64,000 nucleotides of DNA from the NCBI GenBank assembly GCA_016705685.1, contig JADJLB010000002.1:549690-613689 (forward strand), in the 5' to 3' direction. The DNA comes from Propionivibrio sp. (lineage in GTDB: Bacteria; Pseudomonadota; Gammaproteobacteria; Burkholderiales; Rhodocyclaceae). Shown here piece by piece: positions 45,703-54,900 of the stretch; position 1 is the first letter of the stretch; each line of letters starts with the position of its first letter. The notes under the pieces were generated by a model. It made no database searches and was not told the origin of the DNA. It worked only from the letters and a program-made list of their open reading frames with translations. The position numbers and the translations under genes were made by a program.

Positions 45703-46561
45703 AACGTTGCTCCAAAACACGATCCGCTTTGTGGGCTTCGGCGACCAGCACATCCAGCGCGGGAATGTCGTTGTCCCACTCGATCAAGGTGGGTACGGCG
45801 CCAAAGCAGTGCAAGGCATAGGCATAGAGCTCCCATACGGCAGCGCATACCGGCGCGGAGTGAGTATCGATGAGAATCTCCCGGTCGCCATAGCAATTGA
45901 TCGAATGCCCGGCGAGATGCAATTCCTGCACTGCCTGGGCTGGGAGCATGGACAGGAAGTGGTAGGCGTCGAAACCATGGTTGCGGGCATTGACGTAGAT
46001 GTTGTTCACATCGACCAGCAATCCACACCCGGATTTTTCCGACAGCGCCGCGAGAAATTCCCACTCGGGCATTTGATCGCCTTCAAATTCAAGATAACTT
46101 GAAATATTCTCGATCAGGATTTGCCGGCCAAGAAGATTTTGTACTTGATCGACGCGCTGGATCATATGGGTCAGCGCCTCCTGCGTATTGGGCAGGGGTA
46201 ACAAGTCATTCAGAAATCGGCCATCCACGGAGGCCCACGACAGGTGTTCGGATACCAGCATGGGCTCGCTCCAATCGACCAATCGCTTGAGTTTGCGCAG
46301 ATGCTCCGCGTCAAGGGGGTCGGTGGAACCCAGCGACAGGCCGACGCCGTGCAGACTCAAAGGGTAGAGTTCACGCGCCTTTGCCAGACTTTCGATCTGC
46401 GCGCCGCCGTCGGAAAAGTAGTTCTCGCTGTGCGCTTCGAGCCAGGCGACGGGCGGACGCTCAAGCACGATCTGCTCGTGATGCTGCGTCCGGAGACCGA
46501 TCCCCGCGTGCGCGGGAATCGGTCCCTTCGCGGCTGCCACAATATGCCGCAATGCATTCAT
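45686..46561 (-). CDS. bufB: DUF692/MNIO iron-dependent RiPP-modifying enzyme (BufB-like)
   Basis: The protein has 291 residues from ATG 46561, sharing one base with the stop of the precursor gene (TGATG). Motifs of the multinuclear non-heme iron oxidative (MNIO) enzymes are present: GIGLRTQHHEQI, WLEAHSENYF, LIENISSYLEF, LLVDVNNIYVN, LHLAGH, DTHSAPV and LIEWDND. Characterised members use two or three iron ions to convert peptide cysteines, in bufferins to thiooxazoles. The frame upstream of 46561 overlaps bufA and is not the start. Confidence 0.9.
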   Translation of the reverse strand: MNALRHIVAAAKGPIPAHAGIGLRTQHHEQIVLERPPVAWLEAHSENYFSDGGAQIESLAKARELYPLSLHGVGLSLGSTDPLDAEHLRKLKRLVDWSEPMLVSEHLSWASVDGRFLNDLLPLPNTQEALTHMIQRVDQVQNLLGRQILIENISSYLEFEGDQMPEWEFLAALSEKSGCGLLVDVNNIYVNARNHGFDAYHFLSMLPAQAVQELHLAGHSINCYGDREILIDTHSAPVCAAVWELYAYALHCFGAVPTLIEWDNDIPALDVLVAEAHKADRVLEQRCALAA

Positions 46562-46815
46562 CACTTGGCCGTGGGGCTGCCGCCAACCAGACGTTCGCAA
46601 GTTCCCTTGGGCAGCTTGATGAACTCTTTGCCCGAACCGTCGGCCTTGGATTGACCGGCACAGGCATGACCCGCACCGGCGCAATCGTTCTTGGCGGCCT
46701 TGGAAACGCCGTAACATTTTTCGGTGTTCTGATCTTCAGCCGAGTGTGCCGTCAGGCTGATCGCGCTCAGGGCAATGATGCTGCCAATGGCAGTCGAAAT
46801 AAATGCAGCTTTCAT
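46561..46815 (-). CDS. bufA: DUF2282 bufferin-type precursor peptide (BufA-like)
   Basis: The protein has 84 residues: a signal peptide (about 1-25) and a short mature part with four cysteines at 34, 45, 52 and 73 (EKCYGVSKAAKNDC, HACAGQS, GTCERLVGG), the DUF2282 pattern. Bufferins are exported, cysteine-modified peptides that bind copper and lower its toxicity; the homologous gigP is metal-induced. The next genes encode the modifying enzyme, its partner and a DoxX protein. An unusual feature is the sigma54-type promoter at 46908-46923, whereas known systems are under ECF sigma factors. Confidence 0.88.
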   Translation of the reverse strand: MKAAFISTAIGSIIALSAISLTAHSAEDQNTEKCYGVSKAAKNDCAGAGHACAGQSKADGSGKEFIKLPKGTCERLVGGSPTAK

Positions 46816-46907
46816 GGGTGACTCCTCAATAATAAAAAGTGGTTGTGGGGTTAAGTTCGGTTGTGTGCGACCGGCTTTCGCCAGAACACACTCCCTGTCC
46901 AGTAATT

Positions 46908-46923
46908 AGCAAACGCTGTGCCA
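46908..46923 (-). promoter_or_regulatory. Sigma54-type promoter of the bufferin operon
   Basis: Minus strand TGGCAC-AGCGT-TTGCT: full -24/-12 consensus with GG-N10-GC, about 93 bp upstream of the bufA ATG. Confidence 0.72.
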
Positions 46924-46997
46924 TGTAAGAAAATACATACATAACAAATAGTTACGATTTTCGGAGCGTTTGATGCCTCAACCGATGGTGGCCAGAC

Positions 46998-47013
46998 CCG
47001 CAATCTATTGCGG
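46998..47013 (-). promoter_or_regulatory. CCGCAAT-N5-GCGG activator-site candidate, copy 3 (palindromic)
   Basis: CCGCAAT-CTATT-GCGG, 75 bp upstream of the -24 element at 46923. It is the centre of a longer perfect inverted repeat, ACCCGCAAT-ct-ATTGCGGGT (46996-47015), so it probably shows the full dimer site of which copies 1 and 2 are less symmetric. Confidence 0.62.
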
Positions 47014-47087
47014 GTACGCTTCAAGATGGAGAGAATCCGGGCGGCGGGTTCAGGAACGCAGGAACGTAAAGTAGGTTTGCTGTCGGT

Positions 47088-47732
47088 TCATCGACGCCTG
47101 GCGCGTTCCGGAGACGCATGATCGTCGGCGAATGCCTTGGCTTCGCCAGTCGATTTGCCCGATACCCTGGTGGCGAGCACCACGGCTTCGACTCTTCTCC
47201 CGCCTTGGGCCAGCGCGGCGATAGATTCTTCCGCGCTATCGACCAAGTCGACGCCCAATACTTGCTGTATCCGCGTCGCCTCGCGCAACGCCTGGGATTT
47301 CCTTACGTAGAGATTCCGGTTGAGCTGAACCGTGCGCCGGTCGAGGGAAAGGGCAATGCACCAGCGTTGGCGCTGCACCTCGGCGCCTTGCAGATTCTCG
47401 ACACTTTCGGATGTCGTCAACACCAACACTCGCTTGATTTCGTCGAAGCCAATGCTCTCGGAACTCGCCTTCCCGATCCGCTGGTCGCCAATGGCAACGG
47501 TACGGCATAACGGGTCGATGACGATGCGGCGAACCGGGAGTGCGAAGCCGCAAAAGCCAAGCAGCAGGGCGCCCGACAGGCTGAGGATGATTTTCTCGAC
47601 ATCATGTTCCGGCGCGTTAAACGTATTCGCTGCGAGGATCAACATGCCGATGGTCGCGGCAAAAAACACGTAGCGCAGCCAGGCGCTGTTCTCTCTCAAA
47701 ATGAGTACATTGTTACGCGCGGCGGATATCAT
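47088..47732 (-). CDS. Uncharacterised membrane protein, two helices plus soluble domain
   Basis: The protein has 214 residues. Two hydrophobic segments (about 18-36 and 48-66) are followed by a region with the pH-domain-like pattern RRIVIDPLCRTVAIGDQRI, SIGFDEIKRVLVLTTSE and WCIALSLDRRTVQLNRNLY, as in small membrane proteins that probe the bilayer surface. The C-terminal about 60 residues are charged. I do not recognise a named family. It is the last gene of a three-gene set (48644 to 47088) with 4-bp spacing or overlap, likely one operon. Confidence 0.6.
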   Translation of the reverse strand: MISAARNNVLILRENSAWLRYVFFAATIGMLILAANTFNAPEHDVEKIILSLSGALLLGFCGFALPVRRIVIDPLCRTVAIGDQRIGKASSESIGFDEIKRVLVLTTSESVENLQGAEVQRQRWCIALSLDRRTVQLNRNLYVRKSQALREATRIQQVLGVDLVDSAEESIAALAQGGRRVEAVVLATRVSGKSTGEAKAFADDHASPERARRR

Positions 47733-47736
47733 CAGA

Positions 47737-48222
47737 TCAGGATGTTCCGGGTTTCTGCCTGCGCGCTTGATTGCTGCGCATGATCGCGCGCCACGTCAGG
47801 TATCCAAATGGCGTAAATATAACTATTGCAAACAGCCAAAGCCAGACGAACGGTGCAACGAAAGCGGCGTTGATCGCCCAGCGAATCCCGTAAGGCCCAT
47901 GCACCATGAGCAATTCCATAACGCCGACGAGGGCCGGGAGGGCTGTTCCAGCGAAGAACAACGTGGACTTGCGCTGCCAGGGCAAGAACAGGGTCCAGCA
48001 ATTCGCGATCAGCAATGCCGGCACGATCACCAGCGAACCGAAAGCAATGGCCATCCCGTCCCAACCGCCGCCACTGTCCAGCGATACCAACAACACAATC
48101 TGGTAGATGACAAAAACAACGGTTGGAAGAACGATGCCGCAGCCGAGTTTTGCGGCGCGTGAAACGGGTGAGCGTGGCGTCTGTGCGTTCATCGCCAGCG
48201 GATGATTGTCGTTCTGGATCAT
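47737..48222 (-). CDS. Uncharacterised four-helix membrane protein
   Basis: The protein has 161 residues with about four hydrophobic segments (GIVLPTVVFVIYQIVLLV, MAIAFGSLVIVPALLIA, LVGVMELLMV, WLWLFAIVIFTPFGYLTW). It overlaps the upstream gene by 4 bp (ATGA) and is 4 bp from the downstream gene, so the three are probably translated together. No family recognised. Confidence 0.6.
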   Translation of the reverse strand: MIQNDNHPLAMNAQTPRSPVSRAAKLGCGIVLPTVVFVIYQIVLLVSLDSGGGWDGMAIAFGSLVIVPALLIANCWTLFLPWQRKSTLFFAGTALPALVGVMELLMVHGPYGIRWAINAAFVAPFVWLWLFAIVIFTPFGYLTWRAIMRSNQARRQKPGTS

Positions 48223-48644
48223 CGGCCACTCTCACTGGTGTCGTGCTTTCCTGCGGGCTCGGTATTCGCCTCGGCTGCCGGGTTGATTTTGCGCCATCCG
48301 ACATGCGCCACGACGCCAGCCAGGTACCCGGTCAACCCCAGTAGGCCGCCGATTCCCGTCGTCACGCATCCCAGCAAGAACCACGACCGATCATGGCCCG
48401 GCAAAAGCAGGGCAAGGGCCTGCCCGACCCACAGGCCGAAGAACACCGCCCTGGCTTGACCTGGCAGAGTGAGGCCCAAGGCTGTGCCACCCACCAGCAT
48501 CACGCCGGAATAGTAGGGCCAGTCGGCGTCCCACGGTTCGAGCTTTCCGACGACAAATCTGGAACTTGCCCATAACCCGAAACCGAGAAGGAATGCCCAG
48601 AAGGCTGCGGCGTTTCTATTGGTCATGGCGGCCATTTTGTTCAT
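48219..48644 (-). CDS. Uncharacterised membrane protein
   Basis: The protein has 141 residues with four hydrophobic segments, for example FWAFLLGFGLWASS and GLWVGQALALLLPG, and a charged C-terminus rich in Glu/Asn. First gene of the three-gene membrane-protein set. Two further Met codons close to the start are alternative start sites. No family recognised; nothing links it firmly to the bufferin operon except position. Confidence 0.58.
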   Translation of the reverse strand: MNKMAAMTNRNAAAFWAFLLGFGLWASSRFVVGKLEPWDADWPYYSGVMLVGGTALGLTLPGQARAVFFGLWVGQALALLLPGHDRSWFLLGCVTTGIGGLLGLTGYLAGVVAHVGWRKINPAAEANTEPAGKHDTSESGR

Positions 48645-48740
48645 TCACCTGAAATCTGGCAAGAGGCCGTCTTGAAAACACCGAGCATAAGGCACTTTGA
48701 AACGCTATACGCGACAATGGCTTGCAAACACCGTTGGTGA

Positions 48741-48769
48741 TTGAGCAGGATCGCCGGGCTTGTTAAAAT
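48741..48769 (+). promoter_or_regulatory. Sigma70-type promoter of the barrel-hydrolase-caspase-CHAT operon
   Basis: -35 TTGAGC, 17-bp spacer, -10 TAAAAT, about 56 bp before the ATG at 48826. GGGAGG (48814-48819) is the ribosome binding site. Confidence 0.55.
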
Positions 48770-48825
48770 GCTCTGTGTTTGACTGGCCTTTCGTTCAGAC
48801 CTCGTTCGATTCAGGGAGGTAGCCA

Positions 48826-49935
48826 ATGAATCCTCGTTTTCGCCGCGCCCTATGGGTTCTCGGATTGACTGGATTTTGCAGTACTGCCAGTGCGAACTGC
48901 GACTCGATTATCAATGTCGACTATGCATCGGCGCTGTCGACATCCAACGCGACGCTTGCCGCGCAAATCATTTCATCTTCGCCCGAGTGTTTTGGCGGCG
49001 GCCCGACGACGGCCCTGGTCCAGATGAACGGCACGATGTTCCAGCAAGCCATGGCCATTTCATCGGCGCTGACCAAGCGCCAGCTTGCCGACGGCCCAAC
49101 GCCTCAGGTTGCCGAAGGGACCCGCGGTGCGGCGGCAGGGGCGACCATCGGTAAATTCAATGTGTGGGGTAATCTCGGCGAAACCGATGCCAAGCAGAAA
49201 TATGCCGCGCTACCGGGTTACAGCAACGGCTTTGCCCAAAACGACATGGGTATCTTCAACACCGTTCTGGGTATCGACTATTCGTTGTCCCCGACCGTGG
49301 CGGCCGGTCTGGCCGTCGGGCTGGATCGCGGCGATGGAAGCGGCGGCAACAGCGACCCGGGCTTCGCGAAAAACGATCTTAGCTCCAAAGGGTATGTTTT
49401 CTCTCCCTACCTGGGGTGGCAGATCAACCGCGAATTTTCGCTCGATGCCAGTGCGGGTTTCGGTGTCGGCGAAATCAAGATGTTTACGACCAATAAAGTC
49501 GATTCCGATCGCTGGTACGCTGCGGCAAATCTCAATTATTCCCATTGGATGGGAAATCTCCAGCTCACCGGTCGGGCCAGTTTGCTGCATGGCGTCGAAA
49601 GCTACGGGAACATCAAGGTTTCCGGTGTCACCCAGGGCGGCACCCACGCCAGGAATACCCTCGATCAAGCCCGGCTGATGGGGCAGATTGGCTATTGGAT
49701 GAACGGTGTGATGCCTTTTGCCGGCTTGGCTTACGTGAGCGATCTTGATCGCAAGAGCACGCAGTTCGGTGCGCCTTCGAATCCCATCGGCAGGGATGCC
49801 TGGGAATGGCGTTTGGGTGCGAATTTCTTCTCGCTGGCTTCAGGTGCAACCGGCGGTCTTTATTACGCTCAGGAAGAGGGGCGCTCAAACCAGAAGAGCA
49901 GCAGCATCGTAGCCAATATAGATATTCGCTTTTGA
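48826..49935 (+). CDS. Outer-membrane beta-barrel protein, autotransporter-domain type
   Basis: The protein has 369 residues. A signal peptide (about 1-23, ending ASA) is followed by about 70 residues with two cysteines, then alternating amphipathic strands from about residue 105 to the end (GKFNVWGNLGETDA, FSPYLGWQINREFSLDASAGFGVG, SIVANIDIRF). The final phenylalanine is the outer-membrane assembly signal. It looks like an autotransporter beta-domain with almost no passenger. It is the first gene of a tight operon with an exported hydrolase and two exported proteases, so it may be their exit, receptor or target (inference). Confidence 0.8.
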   Translation: MNPRFRRALWVLGLTGFCSTASANCDSIINVDYASALSTSNATLAAQIISSSPECFGGGPTTALVQMNGTMFQQAMAISSALTKRQLADGPTPQVAEGTRGAAAGATIGKFNVWGNLGETDAKQKYAALPGYSNGFAQNDMGIFNTVLGIDYSLSPTVAAGLAVGLDRGDGSGGNSDPGFAKNDLSSKGYVFSPYLGWQINREFSLDASAGFGVGEIKMFTTNKVDSDRWYAAANLNYSHWMGNLQLTGRASLLHGVESYGNIKVSGVTQGGTHARNTLDQARLMGQIGYWMNGVMPFAGLAYVSDLDRKSTQFGAPSNPIGRDAWEWRLGANFFSLASGATGGLYYAQEEGRSNQKSSSIVANIDIRF

Positions 49936-49947
49936 CGCGCATCGCTC

Positions 49948-50799
49948 GTGCCGCTTCGCCGGAATGCGCGCATCAGTTGGGCCTGCCTGTTGTTCCTGGT
50001 CAGTGGCTGTGCCGAGTTCGCGTCGTCAAGCACCAACCCGATCCGGGCAGACGTCGAGTCATGGGCGGCGGAACGTGGCTTTCAAGCAGATTCGATCACG
50101 GCCGGGCAGTTCGAGGTTTTCTCGTTGTTGCGGAAAACGGCCGCCAGTTCCGATCTTGCGGTCTATATCGAGGGCGATGGCGCCGGCTGGCCGTCGATTT
50201 TTGCGCCGCCGCGAGATCCTACACCGCACCTATCGACGGTGCTGCAGCTGGCCAGCAGCGACGCATCTGCCGCGGTCGCCTATCTGGGACGACCCTGCCA
50301 GTATCTCTCGGATAATGCGCGTGGGCGTTGCGGTAGCCACTACTGGAACGAGCGCCGCTTTTCGACAGAGGTGCTAAGGAGTATGAGCGCAGCCATTGAC
50401 GATCTGAAGCGGCGTAGCGGCGCTCGCTCGACCAGCCTTATCGGCTACTCGGGCGGCGGGGTCGTCGCCGCTCTGCTGGCGATGGAGCGCAATGATGTGA
50501 CGAACCTGATCACCATTGCTGCACCGCTCGCGCTTTCCGATTGGGCGGCGATCAAGAAATTGACGCCGTTCGACGATTCGAGCGACCCCTACCAGCGCAG
50601 GCGTTCACCGATCATTGGGGCGGCCACCCATTTTGCCGGGAGCAAGGATGACGTTGTTCCGTCATCGATCGTCAAGCGTTTCGTCGATGCACAGGGTGGA
50701 CGTCTCTTGATCATGGAGGGGTACGATCATCAATGCTGTTGGGTTGAAGCTTGGCCGACGCTTCTGCGGCGTGCCGGAATCAAGGAGGTCGTTCAATGA
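49948..50799 (+). CDS. Alpha/beta-hydrolase lipoprotein
   Basis: The protein has 283 residues, GTG start 12 bp after the previous stop. The signal peptide ends in lipobox LVSGC, so it is lipid-anchored in the periplasm. The hydrolase fold shows LAVYIEGDGAGW (strand with oxyanion region), the nucleophile elbow GYSGGGV, and GSKDDVVP plus YDHQCCW near the C-terminus for acid and base. Family members are esterases or thioesterases; the substrate is unknown. The stop overlaps the next start as ATGA. Confidence 0.8.
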   Translation: MPLRRNARISWACLLFLVSGCAEFASSSTNPIRADVESWAAERGFQADSITAGQFEVFSLLRKTAASSDLAVYIEGDGAGWPSIFAPPRDPTPHLSTVLQLASSDASAAVAYLGRPCQYLSDNARGRCGSHYWNERRFSTEVLRSMSAAIDDLKRRSGARSTSLIGYSGGGVVAALLAMERNDVTNLITIAAPLALSDWAAIKKLTPFDDSSDPYQRRRSPIIGAATHFAGSKDDVVPSSIVKRFVDAQGGRLLIMEGYDHQCCWVEAWPTLLRRAGIKEVVQ

Positions 50800-51839
50800 A
50801 TCGATTTGTCGTTCTCGCGGCGATTTCCGTCTTCGGATGCGCTTCAGCCGTTGCCCAGGTATTTCGTCCTCCTCCCTTTATCTCGGGTGTTCCGGGCAAA
50901 GCGCAAATGCAGGCGGTCGAGATGCAACGCCACCAGGCGCGGACGTTGCTTTATCGCGAGGCGATCGAGGAGCTACGCCGTAATCCGGCGATCGTCGATA
51001 TTCGCGAGTGTGTGGACGGCGGTGACGATCAATCGGTGTGTCTGCCGAAGTTCGCCAGCGCTGCTGTCCCGCCGGCAATCGCCGGGCGTCCGACGGCCCA
51101 CCGGATAGCCTTGCTGATCGGCAACCTGAACTATCAATACCCGATACCGTCGCTCCTGACGCCGGCCAGAGACGTCGACCAGATGGCGCTTGTTCTCCGG
51201 AACCATTTCGGGTTCGACGTGCGCGTGCTCAAGGACGCCAGCAAGTCCGCGCTGGTACGCGCCTTCGCCAAACTGGCGCGCGAGGCGACGACCGAGGACA
51301 GTGTTCTCGTTTACTACGCCGGTCATGGATACGTGATGGACGACACGGGCATCGGCTACTGGATACCGGTGGATGGCTCGGTCAAGAGCGCTGCGCAATG
51401 GATATCGAATTCGACGATAACCAAATTATTGGGTGCGATTGCCGCGCGACAGCAACTGCTGGTTTCAGATAGTTGTTTTTCCGGTCTGCTGGCGCGGGAA
51501 GAGTCGCTGACGGAACGGCGCCGCGCCGACCCGGATTTGCTTCGGAAACGCAGTGTCCTGGTGATGTCCTCCGGGGGCGAAGAGCCGGTGTCCGACGAGG
51601 GCAAGGATGGGCATTCGATTTTTGCCTGGCACCTGCTTCGCGTCCTCGGACACGTCGATGCCGTGACGGTCGGCTTTGACATTTATTCGGCCGTTCGCGC
51701 CGGCGTCAGCAGCGACTATCCTCAAGCGCCGCAGTACGGTGCGGTACTTTCCGCAGGGCATGAAATGGGCGGGGAGTACTTGTTCGATGTTTCAGCGGGG
51801 TCGGTGACGCAGCGCACCGATTCGACAGTCGCCCAGTAG
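50796..51839 (+). CDS. Exported caspase-like (C14) protease
   Basis: The protein has 347 residues. ATG 50796 overlaps the previous stop and is preceded by GGAGG. A signal peptide (about 1-20, ending AVA) is followed by a linker and a caspase fold: RIALLIGNLNYQ (first strand), catalytic His in YYAGHG (H177) and catalytic Cys in SDSCFSG (C227). It is therefore a metacaspase/paracaspase-like cysteine protease outside the cytoplasm, probably Arg/Lys specific as in prokaryotic orthocaspases (family knowledge). Next to it is a second caspase-superfamily protein, the CHAT gene. Confidence 0.9.
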   Translation: MNRFVVLAAISVFGCASAVAQVFRPPPFISGVPGKAQMQAVEMQRHQARTLLYREAIEELRRNPAIVDIRECVDGGDDQSVCLPKFASAAVPPAIAGRPTAHRIALLIGNLNYQYPIPSLLTPARDVDQMALVLRNHFGFDVRVLKDASKSALVRAFAKLAREATTEDSVLVYYAGHGYVMDDTGIGYWIPVDGSVKSAAQWISNSTITKLLGAIAARQQLLVSDSCFSGLLAREESLTERRRADPDLLRKRSVLVMSSGGEEPVSDEGKDGHSIFAWHLLRVLGHVDAVTVGFDIYSAVRAGVSSDYPQAPQYGAVLSAGHEMGGEYLFDVSAGSVTQRTDSTVAQ

Positions 51840-51944
51840 CCGTTTCGATTGACGGCGCTCATCCCGGCCGTGGATACTTCTGCCAGTTGCCAATACTCCG
51901 GCACGTCAGGTTTCGACCGATCGTCTTTTGCGGGGAGTCCGGAC

Positions 51945-54900
51945 ATGAATCCGTCTTCATTGTTGTATCGCTGTAGTTTCGGTTGCTTTGGCTCCGGCCA
52001 CCTCCGGCGATTATTTGCCGTGAGCCTGGCGGCGCTGTTTCTGGCCTGGACAGTGCCTTGCGCGCATGCGCAATCCGATCTTGAGGAGAGCGGTTCGGTG
52101 AGTTTCAACGATGCCGATACCGGCAGCGTCAAGCTGACCCCCGACGAGGCTGCGCGCATACTGGCCTCGCCCTTGCCCGAAGCGGCGGACGCCCGCTATG
52201 CCGCATTGCAGCGCCAGTACGAGGCGGCACGCCTGCTTGAGGATCAGCCGCGCTTGATCGCCACGTCGCGCCAACTGGTCGATGCCGGGCGGGGTCGCCC
52301 CGGCGGCGAAGAGTGGATCATTGCCTACCTGAATGCTGAATTCATCTGGGGTAGTTCAGGTACGGCACTAAACGCCTGCGAACCCTTCATTGCCGATGCT
52401 CGTTTGTCGCCTGGTACGCGTGCCCTGGTGGCTTTGCGCCAGACCTATTTTGCCGCCCAGGGCCGTGATCGCGTGCTGCTTTCCCGATACTGGTCAAGGG
52501 CCGACGAGCTGTCGAAAAAGGCGATGAAGCAGGCGGCCAGTATGCCCGTACGCTTGCCGGTCGACCGCTTGCAGGTGCGTTCCGAAATCGAGCGATGGGA
52601 GGGCGATTCGGCTGCCGCGGTGGCCACGCTGCGCGAAGCGATCGGTGTCGCGCGCCGCGATTTGGCGGCCGAACTGGCGCGAACCGGCAATCAACGCGCT
52701 CCGGCCGTCCTCGATGCCTACAACCGGCTCGACGGCTCGCTGGGCATGCTCACCTACGCCCTGGTGCGTCAAGGTCGCGCGCAGGAGGCAATCGATGTGG
52801 CGCAGGAGAATCTCGCCTTGTGGCGCGCCGGCAAGCTCAACGATGTTCTTGGCGCGCGCTGGAACTATCGTTTGGCCACCAGCCTGATTTCGACCCAGCA
52901 ATACGAGGCCGGCCTTGCGGCAGCGCGTCTTTCCGACGAGATGTTGCAGCGCGCCGGTTCCAGCGCCGCCAGTCACACACGCTGGCTGGCCCGCCAGGAA
53001 ATGGTGCGTGGGCTGATCGGCCTCAAGCGCTGGAAGGAGGCCGACGAATCGTATCGCGAGTTTCTCGCCGTCATGCCGGCCGATGTGCTGGCCCGAACGC
53101 GCGCGTCCGACTGGCGTCTGCTGGCCCTGCTGGCGGCGGAAAACGGCCGCTATGACGAAGCACTGGAGCTGGCCGAGCGTCACTACCGCTACAGAACGCG
53201 TCTGTACGGATCGCGCCATCCGCAAACGCAGGAGGCCGCCGGCGTGCGTGCCGTCGTCCGCCTGTTGCACGGCGATATCAAACAGGCGATGAGCGACTAT
53301 GAAGCGTTGTTTGCCGCCACGCTCGACAATACGGCCGGCTGGCTCGATCTCGATCTGCGCGGCGTTCGGGGTTATGTGCTGGGCATCGCCTTCGACGAGT
53401 TCATGCGTTATGTCGCCGAACGGGCGGTGAAGGGTGAGGCGGTCGACACCGCGCTCACCGATCGCGCCTTGCAGATTGCCGACCGCAGCAACCTCAGCGT
53501 GACGCAGCGCGCGCTGACCGACAGCACCGCCCGGGTTCTCGCTACGACACCGGCATTGCGGACCTTGCTCGAAGCCGAACAAACCCAGCGGCAGGTCGTG
53601 TCGACGCTTTTTGGCAAACTCAACACGACGCTGACCGAGGAGGACCGGCTGCGTCGCGAGGGGCGTGCGGATGCGTTCAAGGCCTTGCCCGAGAGTGAAC
53701 GCAAGGCGCATGCCGAACGATTGAAAGCGGTTCGCGATCTGATACCAATCCAGCAGGACGAAGCGGTGACGGCACGGTCGGCACTGAACACCCAGCGCGA
53801 GGGAATCGCCCGGCAATTTCCGGCGTATGCCGATCTGGTGACGCCGGCGACGCCCCGTCCCGAACAACTGCGTCGATTGCTCGATCCTGGCGAAGCCATG
53901 GTCGTGATTTATCCAACCGACACCGCCACGCTGGTGTGGCTGCTTGGTGCCGAGGGCCATAACGGTTTCAGCGCCAGCAAGCCGAACCGCGACGACCTCA
54001 AACGACGCGTCGCCGAGTTGCGCGCCATGTTCGATATCGGCAATGCGGCGCCGGGGAGCGCGCCTGCCCTGCAACCGGCGTTGTTGTACGCGTTCTATCG
54101 CGATCTGCTGGCGCCGCTGGATGCGTCGCTGCGCGGCGTGCGATCACTGATCGTTGCCACCAGCGGACCCCTGGCCAGTCTGCCGCTGGCAGCGCTGGTG
54201 ACCGAACCGCCCTCAGGCAACGCCGCGCCAGCCTGGCTGGTCCGGAAAATGGCCGTAACGCAGCTCCCTTCACCTTCGTCCTTGCTGGCCTTGCGCCGTG
54301 TGGCGCAACCGCAGGTGGCGGCACGGCCTTTGCTCGGCTTTGGCGACCCGCTGTTCAAGCTGGCGTCGACCGCCAAGGGCAAGGCAGGAAAGACGGGTTC
54401 GACGACCGCCACGCCGCCGCAGAGCGCAACCTTGACCACGGACGCGACGCGCTATGACGCCGAATGGGGTTTCCGTTATGCCGACATGCCGCCGCTTCCT
54501 GAAACCCGAATTGAGCTGCAAGCCGTGGCCGCCGCGCTCGGTGCCGATGCCAGCAAGGATCTGGTATTGGGCGCCGATGCCACACGCCGTGCCGTGATCA
54601 ACGCCAACCTGCTGGATCGGCGCGTAGTTGCTTTCGCTACCCATGGCCTGATGCCGGGCCAATTGCCGGGAATATCGAAACCGTCGCTGGCCATGGCAGC
54701 CAACGTCGACGAGCGCGAATCGCCGCTGCTCGAACTCGACGATGTGCTCGGACTGCGGCTGAACGCGCAGTGGGTGCTGCTGTCGGCGTGCAACACGGCA
54801 GCGGGCGAACAGGGCGGCGGCGCCATGTCGGGTCTGGTGCGCGGCTTCTTTTTTGCGGGTGCGCGTTCGGTGCTGGCCACGCACTGGGCGGTTGAGTCGG

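Noticed and set aside
46996-47015. Rho-independent terminator for the gene ending at 47088
   Set aside because: The inverted repeat is perfect, but it lacks a U-tract and its core recurs upstream of two other sigma54-type promoters, so an activator site is more likely.
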